Part shown: one piece after another, positions 42,052 through 52,569 of the stretch | How positions within the stretch are numbered: position 1 is the stretch's first letter | Layout: every line of letters starts with the position of its first letter | Program-made: the position numbers and the translations under genes | The notes under the pieces: generated by a model | The model's input: only the letters and a program-made list of their open reading frames with translations | Databases searched by the model: none | Told to the model about the DNA's origin: nothing | NCBI RefSeq assembly: GCF_000350225.1 | Contig: NW_005179161.1 | Location: 13,576-77,575, forward strand | Source of the DNA: Chondrus crispus | Taxonomy: Eukaryota; Rhodophyta; Florideophyceae; Gigartinales; Gigartinaceae | DNA: 64,000 bases | Reading direction: 5' to 3'

Positions 42052-43734
42052 CTATCCTGATTGCGCTTGCGCGACCTGCGCGGGCAAGGATAATCTTTTC
42101 CGTCGGAAATACGTGACGGCCGCGCTGCGGGGCAATTGCTCAATGGGTTCCCACGTTGCGTCCTTGAGGGTATACCCATACCATCTCACTTTGAGAATTA
42201 ATTTCTCCCCGTCGTAGGCGTGGTCCACGATCTTGTCGATCACATACTCCTGACTCCCGGCTTCTTCTTCCTGCGTGTCCAACTGTCCGTCCCCCTTCCG
42301 AAGAGTCGGCGACTCATCCTCGTCCTGCCCTTCCGAACCTCCCATCTCTTGTAGACCGGGCGGGGTGCCCGTAGCTTCCTGATTTATCAACGGTCCGTCA
42401 TCCACCCTATCCTTCGCTTGCGCGGCGGGTCCTTCTCGTTCTCCGTCTGTGTTGAGGAATTGTAGCGCTTGTCGTAGCCCGACTATCGGCGTGTAGTCCA
42501 TGGGACTAGGGGCTAATTCGACTCTATCTCCCGACAGGTGCTCTTCCTGGTCGCCGATGGCAATGACGACCGTATTCTCAGTTGACTCCTTCACTTGATA
42601 TGGACCTGTAGCCACTTGTGCCAACTTATGTTTCGGCTCGGTGGCCGTGCCTTGCTCTTTCCGAAGGAATACGTATGATCCTGAAGGGATGTCATACTTC
42701 GACTTGCGGAGCCTTGCGTCGAAATTTCGCTTGTAGCGCGCTTGTTCTTTCCGCAAGCTCTTACCAGCGCCTTTCATCAGGCTTTCCAACCACGACTGCC
42801 ATTTCAGGTAGTACGCTCGATTCGAGCTAAATCCTTCCAAACTTGGCTGTGATTGTAACGCGATGCTTCTCGGCGCCCGAGCCAACACCAGCTCGAAGGG
42901 CGCGATGTTCGTAGTTCGATGCACTTGCGTGTTGTATGTGAACGTCACGGCGTCGCTAAATAGGTCCCAGTCCTTGGGATGCTCTCCAACATATTTTCGC
43001 AACGCGGAAATCAGCGTGCGGTTAAACCTCTCGACTTGGCCGTTGGCTTGCAGGTGGTACGTAGTCGTGAACACATTGCGTATGCCGAGAATTCGACAGA
43101 CGTTCTGAAAGAACCGGGCCGTGAATTGTGTTCCATTGTCGGACAGCAGCTTGACCGGCGGTCCGTACACGAATACCCAATGGTGAACGAAGGCTTGTGC
43201 GATGTGCGCAGCTGATATCTTCTTCAACGGTACGGTTCGTACCAGTTTCGAGTACCGGTCGCTGATCACGAGAATATACGGATTTCCTCGTTTAGTTGTA
43301 ATTAGCTCGCCGAGAATGTCGATGGCGACAAACTCCAGCGGAGCTTTGGGCGTGAACAGCTTCATTTCCTTCGTGTTTTTTCTTAACTTCACCCCTTCCC
43401 GCGCGCATGCGGCGCAATTCTTCGCGACTGCGTAGCAGTCTAGGGCCATCGTAGGCCAATAAAAATATCTTCTCAATGTCTTGTAAAGTTTCCTGCCTCC
43501 CGGGTGGCCTGCCCATTTTGCGTAGTGGCTCAACCCTAGGACGCGGTCCCTTAACGATTGTGGTATCACCACTTGTACAAACTCCGCCGCGGTACGGCAT
43601 AGAGTTCTTTCGAGTTCCTCGGTCTCCATGCTGAACGTTCTCACCTTTCCGGCGTCCATTTCTTCCTTGATGCGGTTGCAGAAGGGGTCGACGGCTTGCT
43701 CGCGAATGAGCTCCTCGGAAGTGACAGCTTGGAA
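42052..43734 (-). CDS. Element B integrase with chromodomain
   Basis: An open frame of 535 residues from the ATG at 43659, in frame with the upstream RT but separated from it by a TAA at 43735-43737. It has an HHCC zinc domain (LSHYAKWAGHPGG...NCAACAREG) and an intact catalytic triad context: VAIDIL, LLSDNGTQF and NGQVERFNRT. Next is GPYQVKEST, then an acidic spacer and a chromodomain (EYVIDKIVDH...KVRWYGY..ATWEP). It inserts the cDNA; the chromodomain probably guides target choice. Catalytic residues are preserved, unlike in element A. Confidence 0.9.
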   Translation of the reverse strand, partial: FQAVTSEELIREQAVDPFCNRIKEEMDAGKVRTFSMETEELERTLCRTAAEFVQVVIPQSLRDRVLGLSHYAKWAGHPGGRKLYKTLRRYFYWPTMALDCYAVAKNCAACAREGVKLRKNTKEMKLFTPKAPLEFVAIDILGELITTKRGNPYILVISDRYSKLVRTVPLKKISAAHIAQAFVHHWVFVYGPPVKLLSDNGTQFTARFFQNVCRILGIRNVFTTTYHLQANGQVERFNRTLISALRKYVGEHPKDWDLFSDAVTFTYNTQVHRTTNIAPFELVLARAPRSIALQSQPSLEGFSSNRAYYLKWQSWLESLMKGAGKSLRKEQARYKRNFDARLRKSKYDIPSGSYVFLRKEQGTATEPKHKLAQVATGPYQVKESTENTVVIAIGDQEEHLSGDRVELAPSPMDYTPIVGLRQALQFLNTDGEREGPAAQAKDRVDDGPLINQEATGTPPGLQEMGGSEGQDEDESPTLRKGDGQLDTQEEEAGSQEYVIDKIVDHAYDGEKLILKVRWYGYTLKDATWEPIEQLPRSAAVTYFRRKRLSLPAQVAQAQSG

Positions 43735-45315
43735 TTAATCGAGGCGATCAGGGGCGGCCCCCCCTTCAAGAGCGAGGATGTCGTCTAGCGCGACAGAATT
43801 GTCCTCGTCCTCCACTGTTCCCTCGGCCGGTTCGGCCATAAAGCATGGAATTTCGTCGTCGATTTCGTCGACGGTTTCTCCAGCGGTCCGTAGTCTTGAC
43901 AGGGCATCAGCTTGGCTGTTAGCCTTGCCCTTCTTGTACTTGATTCCGAAATCAAATTCCGAGAGGCGGAGCCTCCATCGGATTAATCTCCCGCTGGGGT
44001 CGGTTACGTTCATCAACCACCTCAATGAGGCATGGTCGGTATGCACAATGAAGTGCTCGCCATATAGATATGGTCTTAAAGTCTGTACGGCCCAGATTAC
44101 CGTTAGGCATTCTTTTTCTGATACAGAATAGTTTCTCTCGGCTGCGGCTAACGTTCTTGAAAAGAACCCGATGGGTTTACGTTGCGCATCCGGATGCGTT
44201 TGAAATAATGCAGCGCCGATTTGATAGTCGCTTGCATCAGTGTCTACCGAGTAGGGTAGGTCCTTCTTCGGCAGCGCCAACACCGGCGGTGCCAAGATGG
44301 CGTCTTTGAGCTTATGAAAAGCTTTTTCGCACGGTTCGTCGAATCCTTCCAACTGGACCGGTTGTCCCTTCTTCAATAGTTGATTGAGCGGATGCGCAAT
44401 TTTCGCGTAATGTGGGACAAACCTGCGGTAGACATTGCAGAGTCCCAAGAAGCTCCTGAGCTGGGTCTGCGTTTGAGGGTACCTCACTTGTTCCAGTGCG
44501 GTGGTTCGCGCAGCGTCAACTTCCAATGTACCTGGCCGAACGACGTGGCCCAGGTACTTGATCTTTTCGACGAAAAATTCGCACTTGCGAAGCTTGAGCT
44601 TCACACCTGCCTTTTCCAATACAGACAGTATTTCGTCAACGTGGACGACGTGCTCCTCCCAGGATTTGCTGAAGATGACGATATCATCTAGATTTACCAG
44701 ACAGCATTTCCAGCGGAACGGAGAGAGCAGGATATCCATAGCTCTCTGAAACGTCGCTGGCGCATTGGTAAGCCCGAAGGGCATTCTTGAAAAACGGTAG
44801 AGACCTGGGTGACACGAAAAAGCTGTCTTGTCGCGGTCCGCTTCCGGAATAGGCATTTGCCAATACCCTGAAATCGCGTCCAACGCGGAAAGGACCTTGG
44901 TGTCTCCCAACGAGTCCAGACACTCATCCATGCGCGGCAAAGGGTACGTGTCCTTCACCGTTACCGCGTTTAACCTGCGATAGTCGACACAAAAGCGCAT
45001 CGATCCGTCTGGCTTGGGCACTAATAAAACGGGCGACGCCCATTCTGACTGCCCCGGCTCGATGACTCCTGCTTCTAACATCTTCTGTACTTCTGCGTCC
45101 TCGACCTCCCGAGCCTTTTGACCGGCTCGGTAGGGAGCTTGTGCGATTGGCCTTGTATCTGGGGCCAGTTCAATCCGGTGGACCGTGGTGTTGATTTCAC
45201 CAAGGGTCCCATCCCACATGCGGGAATATTTTTTTAGCATCCGACGGAATCTTTCGCGCAGCCGGTCCGGCACGTGGCTCAGGTCGAGCTCCTCCACGTC
45301 CGGGGGGGAGGCTCA
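43735..45315 (-). CDS. Element B reverse transcriptase-RNase H
   Basis: About 520 residues. RT motifs are in order: WASPVLLVPKPDGS, FCVDYRRLN, SALDAISGYWQ, MPFGLTNAPATFQ and the active site LVNLDDIVIFS, where Asn replaces the usual Tyr/Phe of YxDD. RNase H follows with DTDAS, ERNYSVSEKE and IVHTDHASLRWLM, keeping the D-E-D acids. It ends DALSRL, an acidic linker and TAA at 43735. The frame extends upstream of the ATG (45297) to overlap the protease frame at a C7 run (minus strand), where a frameshift is needed. A G-rich purine run lies near 43745-43765. Confidence 0.9.
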
Positions 45316-46433
45316 ATCCGCCGCTCCGGCTTCGTAGTTGCCGTCGCGGAGAGCCCTTCCTTCCGTTCTCCTGGCTGGTCCTCGCGATCTTGTCCCGACG
45401 GTTCGCATCTTCTCTCGCCCGTAGGCGGCGGGGTAGAATTAGTAAATTTTTCCTCATCCCTTTCTTGAATTCCAAGTACCTCACCAATGGTGGTATTGCT
45501 CTTGAATACGGCCCTCGGGTGCGGTAGTGGTTCCGCCACCACTTGGCCTTTTTGAACCCTGACAGGGTACTTCCTAAAGTTCGCTACAAGCAATCTAAAA
45601 GGTTTGTCAGGCTCAACTTGAACTACACCGTTGGTGCTTACCAGTCCGTGTTTGTCGTACAGGGGTGCGTAGGGTTGAACGACGACCAGCCCAGTCCTCT
45701 TCGAGGTGCATTCGACCATGCGTTGCGTCCCTGGCCCAATGGTCGTGGCTCTTGCCACCTTCACCCTGGGGGAAATTCGCTCCCCTTTTGCATCGGTCTC
45801 GCCCTCTCCGGGAACCAAATGCTTCTTCGATCTTCTCGCCGAGAATCGCCGTACGATCGGAACCTCCGAGAAGTCCGCCAACTCAACTGTCCTCTTTCGT
45901 GGGTAGATAGCCTCCACGAACCTATCGCAATAATCCGCTCCTAGAATTAGGGGGACTGCGAGTTTTTCACAAACTATAAATTCAACTGAAGCCACGAAAC
46001 GTCCAAGTCTCACCGGCATTCTGAGTGTACCTAGGGTTCGGAGTGGCCTGTTGTTCGCATCGCCGATGTCTTGGGTCGTTCCGAAGGACACAAGAGTTTC
46101 TATTCCTGCGGGAAGCTCGGATCTCCGGATGAGATTAGGTCCCGCGCCGGTGTCCAACACGGACAGTACACGGCTCATCAATCCGACCGTCGGTCCAATG
46201 TCCGCGAAGACTTTGTAGTTTTTCCTCGCAAGGACCAAAATCGTCTCGGGACATTCCCTGCGCTTGACCCTGTACCAGGGGCGTCGGACTTGCTCCAGCG
46301 GATCGTCCTTGCCTCTTCGCAGAATCTTCTTGACCCCAATGGGTCCTTTCGGGTTATCGATGATTCCAATTGTCTCCTCATCATCGACTGCCTCCTTCAC
46401 TAAAAGCGGGGAACGGAACTGGGTTCCGGACAC
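45279..46433 (-). CDS. Element B aspartic protease region
   Basis: 384 codons. LSVLDTGAGPNLI is the retropepsin active site, and LILGADYCDRFV is the conserved downstream I/LG.D motif. A basic and acidic tail (VRVQKGQVVAEPLPH...) leads to the RT. It overlaps gag by about 50 bases in a different frame and ends in a different frame from RT, so expression would need two frameshifts, or else the frames are broken by indels. Confidence 0.85.
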   Translation of the reverse strand: MSGTQFRSPLLVKEAVDDEETIGIIDNPKGPIGVKKILRRGKDDPLEQVRRPWYRVKRRECPETILVLARKNYKVFADIGPTVGLMSRVLSVLDTGAGPNLIRRSELPAGIETLVSFGTTQDIGDANNRPLRTLGTLRMPVRLGRFVASVEFIVCEKLAVPLILGADYCDRFVEAIYPRKRTVELADFSEVPIVRRFSARRSKKHLVPGEGETDAKGERISPRVKVARATTIGPGTQRMVECTSKRTGLVVVQPYAPLYDKHGLVSTNGVVQVEPDKPFRLLVANFRKYPVRVQKGQVVAEPLPHPRAVFKSNTTIGEVLGIQERDEEKFTNSTPPPTGERRCEPSGQDREDQPGERKEGLSATATTKPERRIEPPPRTWRSST

Positions 46434-48767
46434 GGTTCGCCGGACACATGTCTCTCCTTTCGAATTTTTTTGAGATTCCCCCCCTTAGTTTTCCTCGCTG
46501 CGGATATCTTCTCCAATCCGACGACGGCCCCGCGGCCAGCCTTCCTGATGTCCGGTTCGAACCTTCGGCAGAGGCACTCGGTGTTCTCGCCGCCTGTGAT
46601 TCGAACCACTGTTTTACCTTCAGGTAACTTGTCGACGGAATTCCCAACCTCTCCATCGGGGAGAGCATCTCGTAGTTCTTCAGAACTCCGTGCATCTCTC
46701 GGAACGAGAGCAAACACGTAGGCGCTCCGTGGCCCTTCTCGTAGCAATGGTAGCATACGAGGCCATGCCTCTTCTGAGGGTACGGCGACCTTGGCGGTCC
46801 TCGGGCCGTCGGCCGGCCCGTCCAGCCCGGTCTTCTGAAGGCCGTACCCTTGTCTTCCATCGGAATTCTTGGCGCGGGCGTGTGTCCGCGCCCTCGAAAC
46901 GCCAACACGGGTTCCGCGGCCTCTGTATACGAGCCCGTCGTATACGTGGGCGTCCGTAGCGTGGATATCCCACTAGCCCCGTGATCCTCGTCTCCATACC
47001 CCTCGGAGGGGTCATAAAAATCGCCCTCGGCAACCAGTGCTCCTGCGTATCCATTTTCTTCCTGATCAACAGTACTAGGTCCTCTGGACGCAGAAAGTGA
47101 ATCGGCCAAGTGGACCGCGGCGCGGGTTTTTCGCGAGGGGTGCGGAGGCTTCTGCTTCCCCCCGTCCTTAGCGTAGCTGGCGCTTGGATGGTGACTCTCC
47201 TAGTCTTCCTCTCCTTGGCGCGGCTCGCCGAGCCATGCGCCTTCGCGTAATTAACTAGTCTCAAAAACGAAACGTCCCGATTGTCTTGTCGGTATTGAGA
47301 TACCATCGGCTTGATACTCGAATCGAGTCCTTCAATAAACATTGTCATCTGTTCTTCCATCGAATATACGTTTCCACATCGATTGCTCGCGTCCGTCAGA
47401 CGGATATAAAATTCCATCTCGTCTTCAGACGGTAGCTGCTGTACTTCCTGTAAAGCGAGTACGGCTTGGCGGATTGCCTCATCGGTGGCGAAGCTTCGCA
47501 ATAGACACTGTACGGCCTCCGGCCAGACAGATATTTTCCCATGGTGGGACCCCGCCGTGTGTGACACCGAAGTGTACTGCCTCAAGGCGATTCCGCTGAG
47601 GAACTCCGGTAGCAAGCGGATCGCTTGGCCTTCGTTCATCTCCTGGGTGTCAAATTCCTGGACTATCTTAGCTAAAAAATCTAGAACCAATACGCCATCG
47701 TCTCCTGTGAACGTATTGTCTCTCTTCACCTTCGGTGGTATGTCTCTTCTGATCTTTCGCACGGCGGTCCGCCGCTTGCCCGACAAACGTGTCTGCGGGT
47801 TCCGCAGGCGGTAGGTCCTGTAGGAAAGGAACTTCTTGAAGAGGTGGTCGGTCGGATTTAATTCCTCCAACTCCTCCCATCGCGGTCCGCGCCGCGTCGC
47901 GATGTCTTCTGGCTCCGCTTCTTGGTCTCTCCGCGAGGCGGACGAAGTGATTCCGCCTCGTTTGGAGCTCTTCTTATTTAACGAAATTCCATTTCCGTCT
48001 GTCGATCTTCGGTCGGAATTTCTTGAATGGTTCGACGAGCCGTCGTCACCATTTTCTGCTGAAACATTCGACTCCGAATTTGAGTCGCAATTTTCGCGGT
48101 CGTCACTACAGTGACTTTTCTTCTTCTTTCGGCCCTTGGCCGACTTGGGGCTCTTCCACTTGGAATCCCGGGTCCGGCCTGACTTGTCCTTCTTCGTTGG
48201 ACTGTCTATTTCTTCTCCCTCGGAGAGCGATCCCGCGTCCAAACTTGGTTCGGCCCGGCCCGCAGCTTGCTCAAGGTCCTTGAGTCGCCGCGAAGCGCGG
48301 TAGAACCGGTCGTCGATGCTGTCCCTTGTCTTGGCCAGCGTTTCTACGGCCTGATTCGCGTCTCGCCGCGCTTCTTTCGCGGCGAGCTTTAGCGAATCCA
48401 GCACTTCCGGATCTCGGCCCGGGGACGCATCGGTACCTAAATTCTCAACGAGAACCACACGGGCAGTCAGCTCTTCAAGCGCAGAGTGGAACTCGGATTT
48501 TAGCAACTCCTGTTGCTTCTGAAAAATGCCCAGAAATTCGTCGAGCTTGTTCTTCGTCTCCTGACGAATCTCCTCGCTCAATTTTTCGAACTTCTCTTCC
48601 AGGCCGTTTTTCTCAACGGCCGTCCCCGAAGGGGACGCTTCTGCAACTGGATCAGTAGCCGAATTTCCTTGGCTACGTGTACGAGGTCCTCGCGGAATCC
48701 TCGACTCTTGAGCTGATCCAGCCCTTCTGACCCCAGGACCGACGTCTCTGGGTTGGCTTGGTGCCAT
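46381..48767 (-). CDS. Element B gag, one internal frameshift
   Basis: From the ATG at 48767, an N-terminal coiled-coil (EEKFEKLSEEIRQETKN...), a Ser/Lys-rich acidic region (about residues 190-300) and a retrotransposon gag domain (FTGDDGVLVLDFLAKIVQEF...). Near 47170 the coding character shifts frame and continues to 46381 with a CCHC zinc knuckle (CYHCYEKGHGAPTC, near 46745). Its length of about 790 residues with the shift is large for gypsy gag because of the N-terminal coiled-coil. The shift lies close to a short G run, so an assembly indel is possible. Confidence 0.85.
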
Positions 48768-48844
48768 GGTCCGCTCTTAATAAACGAGACCTATCGAACT
48801 AAAATACTTATTTCCGACTTCTGTGCGTAGTTCCCAGATTCTTG

Positions 48845-48856
48845 GTCGGGAGACCA
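48845..48856 (-). other. Element B primer-binding site TGGTCTCCCGAC
   Basis: On the minus strand TGGTCTCCCGAC starts four bases after the 5' LTR end. It begins with TGG, the complement of a tRNA CCA end. The same 12 bases lie one base inside the 5' LTR of element A. I could not assign the tRNA. Confidence 0.7.
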
Positions 48857-48860
48857 CTTA

Positions 48861-49959
48861 TGTAGTGCAATGTGCCTGTCAGGCCGGAACCAGGGTCCAA
48901 CGGTCCAGCGACAACACAACCAACAAACAACAACCAACAAGAGTTGCCGACGGCACAGCCCTACGGAGTGTCCGATTCTCCCTTTCCCTTTAAGTGGGTT
49001 TGCGGCCCACAGTAGCTCAAGTCCCTGACAGGGGGGGCAAAAGGAAGAGGCCCGCCCCGGGACGGATGGTGGTAGAGTCTTGTGCAGGCAGTTGCTCGGC
49101 GAGTTCGGGGCGGTAATTAGGAAGCCGGGCCCGATGGGTCGTAAATCCAATGCTCGCGAAGCGCCTGTTACACCTTATACCCTTGATAAGGTCTTCGACG
49201 GGGGCGTCGCAACGCAGACCGACGGGAATGAGCAAACACGTAGCAGCGCTACACCTCCGTACTGCCCGATGGCAAGGTACCGACACCGGAACGGTCGCAA
49301 CCGGTATCCGATGGAACCAACACTGTCCTGTATACACAACAGGACCTTCGAGGGAAACGTCGTTGCAACAGCCTCCGTCGGTGAACGTAAACAAGTAGCA
49401 GCGCTACACCCACGTGTCGCCCGATGGCAAAGACACCTACACCGGTCCGGTCGCAACCAAAGCCGATGGCACCAACAACAAACAAAAGAACCAACACAAG
49501 AGCCCGATGACTCAAGTCTACACAATGCCGATCGCAATCAGGCACTGTGGAACCAACACAAGATAAGGGAATAGAAATAGAGATAGAAATAGAAAAGGAT
49601 AGGGGAAATAAAGGAAAAAGGAATGGGACCCCCGAGCGCTGAAGGATGCCGTAGGCTTAGGTAAAAGGGAGCGTCTTGGTAGAGACGGACTTCGACCAAG
49701 GCGACATTCAACTCCGGCAACTCGGGTTACCTTTACTGACTTGGTCGTCAGAGGGCTAAGGTATATATCGCCCCGCCGGAGCCACTACAGTAGCTCTCGG
49801 CGCTAGATCCTAGATCTAAGCTAATGTTAAATAACTAATATGCAACTAATTAAAATTAATAATTAAAATAATAAAGTGAAATGATTTCCACTTTTGCTTG
49901 TCATACCCCATCATTTCCATTTCTTTTCACCCCCCTGTGCAGCCGCTTATTGCACTACA
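48861..49959 (-). repeat. Element B 5' LTR (1099 bp)
   Basis: Transcribed leftward. It pairs with 35962-37060 at five visible differences. The TACAG target duplication follows at 49960-49964. Confidence 0.93.
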
Positions 49960-49964
49960 TACAG

Positions 49965-51797
49965 CGAATCACTCGCGTTCCGTAGCGCTGTAGTTGCGTT
50001 CGCTGTCGTTTAACGAATACGACCAATATCCGACGGGACGCCAGTCATTGGCTTCGTCGTGTTCTTGCAGCAGCGTACACCCGAGTTGGTACGCGCTTGC
50101 ATCGCTATCGATCATGTAGGTCCGGCCGTACCGCGTAAGGGCAAGTATCGGCGGAGCGATCATCCTTGCCTTGAGGTCCTCGGACGCTTGAAGCCGGGCC
50201 TCCGTCGGATTATCGAAGTCGGGGTCGGCGTCCTTGCTGGTCATATCGGTTAGCAGTCGAGCTATCTTGGCAAACCGCTTGACGAAACTGCGGTAGACGT
50301 TGCACGCCACGAGGAACGAGCGCACCTGCCTAAGCGTCCTGGGGAACGTGAACGTCTTGAAGGCGTCGGCCGCCGTGTCGGCCACGATGAGCTTACCTGG
50401 GGATATCACGTGCCCCAGGTAATGCACCTTCGGACGGAAGAAGCTACACTTCTTGAGCTTGAGGGATATACCAGCGGTCCTCAACAAGCTCAAGACATTG
50501 TCGAGGTGTTCGGCATGCTCGTCGTGCGTTCGGGAAAAACGATGACGTCGTCGAGGTATACGAGACATATCTGCCATCTTACGCCGGACAAGATGATGTC
50601 CAATACACGTTGGAAGGTGGCCGGTGCCCCTTTGAGTCCGAACGACATACGCAAATGGCGAAACGTACCCATATGCGTTGTGAACGTGGTCTTATCCCGG
50701 TCCTCCGGCGCGACAGGGATTTGCCAGTAGCCTGAATTGCAGTCAAGTGTAGTGAAGACGGCTGCGTCCCCTAATGAATCCATGCAGTCGTCCATCCGGG
50801 GCGGCGGATACGAATCCGCTGCCGTCTTTGCGTTGAAACGTCGGTAGTCAACGCAAAACCGAAGAGAGCCGTCTTTCTTCGGGACGAGCACCACCGGCGA
50901 AGCCCACTCGGTGCTCGCGGGTTCGATAACTCTGGCGTTCAACATCTTGTTGACTTCTTTAGCAACCATCTCACGCATGGCGGGCCCCTTTCGGTAGGGC
51001 ATAGAACGAATCGGTTTCGTCCCCGCCTTGAGTGGTATGCGGTGCTTCGTTGCTCGTATCGTACCTATCGCACCGCTCCACAGACCTGAATGCTTACGGA
51101 GCATGTCGAGTACCCGTGCGCGGAGCTTGTCATCGTCGATGTATGACATGTCCATTTCTTTTTCCCAATTCTCCGGCGAATTTTCGGGATCCTTATTTGT
51201 GGCTCGCGCGGTGCCCTCCGTCGATGATGGGCACCCCGCCGGCTGATCGCCGGGGCCGGCATGACTTCCCTCGGCGGTCTTGTTTTCCGAGGAGCTTGGT
51301 CGGTCAGCTCCCCCTTTCCCGGCTTGCACGTCCAAGTCGGTGAGATGCAGTGGGTGTCCGCTCTCCGCCCCGACTCGGCGCTCGAGCGTCAGTATCGCCA
51401 GCGGATTGCGCTTCGCGTACCCGACGACGGTGCACTTCGGGAGCCGCCTCTCTTGGCGCGAGAAATTAGCGATGATCACCTCGAAAGTCTGGTTCGGTAA
51501 GACCTCGGCTACACTGTTCGTGAGCCTCACTCCCTGTCGACGTTGGAGTGACGGCTCTGAGGCCGCTCCCGGCGGTGGTGATGCGTATCCGTGCTTGCTA
51601 CATCGCGGGGATCGTGACCCATCGTGCGACACGGATCGCCTGTGGAGCTTCTTCGCGAATCTCAGCCCTGCTTGACTGGCGACCGTGGCGCCGGGTTGGG
51701 GGAGACGGCTCCCCTTTCGCATCGACAATGGCGACGGAGCCACCTTGTCGGAGCTCGAGCCTCTGCGCATCGATGTCGATACTTTGAACGTGCGCAT
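49965..51797 (-). pseudogene. Element A reverse transcriptase and RNase H N-terminal half
   Basis: RT motifs WASPVVLVPKKDGS, FCVDYRRFN, TTLDCNSGYWQ, MSFGLKGAPATFQ and LVYLDDVIVF (intact YLDD) lie in frame 50490-51797. The frame shifts near 50550 into 49969-50577, which has KCSFF...YLGHVIS, RSFLVACNVYR, MIDSDAS and ERNYSATERE. A TGA at 49969, in place of a Cys codon, and the element B insertion follow. The remainder of RNase H is at 35341-35961. Confidence 0.85.
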
Positions 51798-52480
51798 CGA
51801 TGAACGCCGTGCCCAGGAGGACGGGCACCGGGAGCTGGTCGGCGACCACGAACGGAATGCGGAACGTCGTGTTCCGCAGTCGGACGGCCAGCTGCACGAC
51901 CGCAGTCAGCTTGAGCGGGTTACTGTTAGTGCCTGCCAACCGTGGCAGGGGTGCGTCGCGTACGACGTAGCGCGTCCAAGGGAGGAGGGTCGGCCTTCCC
52001 CACCAAGTTATACCCCGAGCAGATATCGACTGCAATGGTATGAGGCTTGAACGCGTTCCCCTCGGTTGCGATGGAGCCGAGGACGTTGTATATCTTCGAT
52101 GTCATCAAGCAGATGACACTGTCGACTACCTTCGGTGACGACGGCTCGGATAGGTCGTTCCGCTTGGGCCGCCGGCGCCGGTTCCGGCTTCTCTTCCGTG
52201 GTCTTCTGCCTTGGCCGCTGGGCGTCTGTCCGTCGGCGACGTCCTCGCGGCAAGTCGCGTCCGTACGCGACTTCATTTCTTCTGGCGGCCGCGGACCCCC
52301 TTGGGTCGGGCCGCCGGCGCGTTCGAAGCGCTTCTTGTTAGGCACGTGGCTCACGGCGGCCACGGTGCCTTCCTCTAGGCCTGTCGGGCTCTCGGTGGCC
52401 TCGGCGCCTTTGTCCTCTCGCACCTGACTTACGGAAGTCTCGGTGCGCTCGTGCGGGGTCGAGGGGAATATCATCGGCAA
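51598..52480 (-). pseudogene. Element A protease region, degenerate
   Basis: The retropepsin motif reads VDICSGYNLV instead of the usual DTGAG.N, and VLLGTAFIDAHV follows in another frame (51598-52035). The active-site Asp is present but the Thr/Gly are not. An upstream Arg-rich stretch (RRPRKRSRNRRRR) is basic and gag-like. Confidence 0.65.
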
Positions 52481-52569
52481 ACATTCCCCTCCTCCGCCGG
52501 GGTTGAATCGTAACGGGTCTAGGTTGGTGTGACAAGACAGCTCACGCCACCGCGCGAACGTAACCGTCT

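Larger units (their letters stand above)
35962..49959 (-). mobile_element. Element B: 14-kb chromodomain Ty3/gypsy retrotransposon inserted in element A
   Basis: Identical-length LTRs (1099 bp: 35962-37060 and 48861-49959) start TGTAGTGCAAT and end ATTGCACTACA. TACAG at 35957-35961 and 49960-49964 is an exact target duplication, proving one insertion event in the RNase H gene of A. By eye I count five base differences between the LTRs, so the insertion is recent compared with A. Minus-strand order: LTR, PBS, gag, protease, RT-RNase H, integrase-chromodomain, about 5 kb noncoding, purine tract, LTR. Frameshifts and one stop interrupt the coding frames. Confidence 0.93.
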
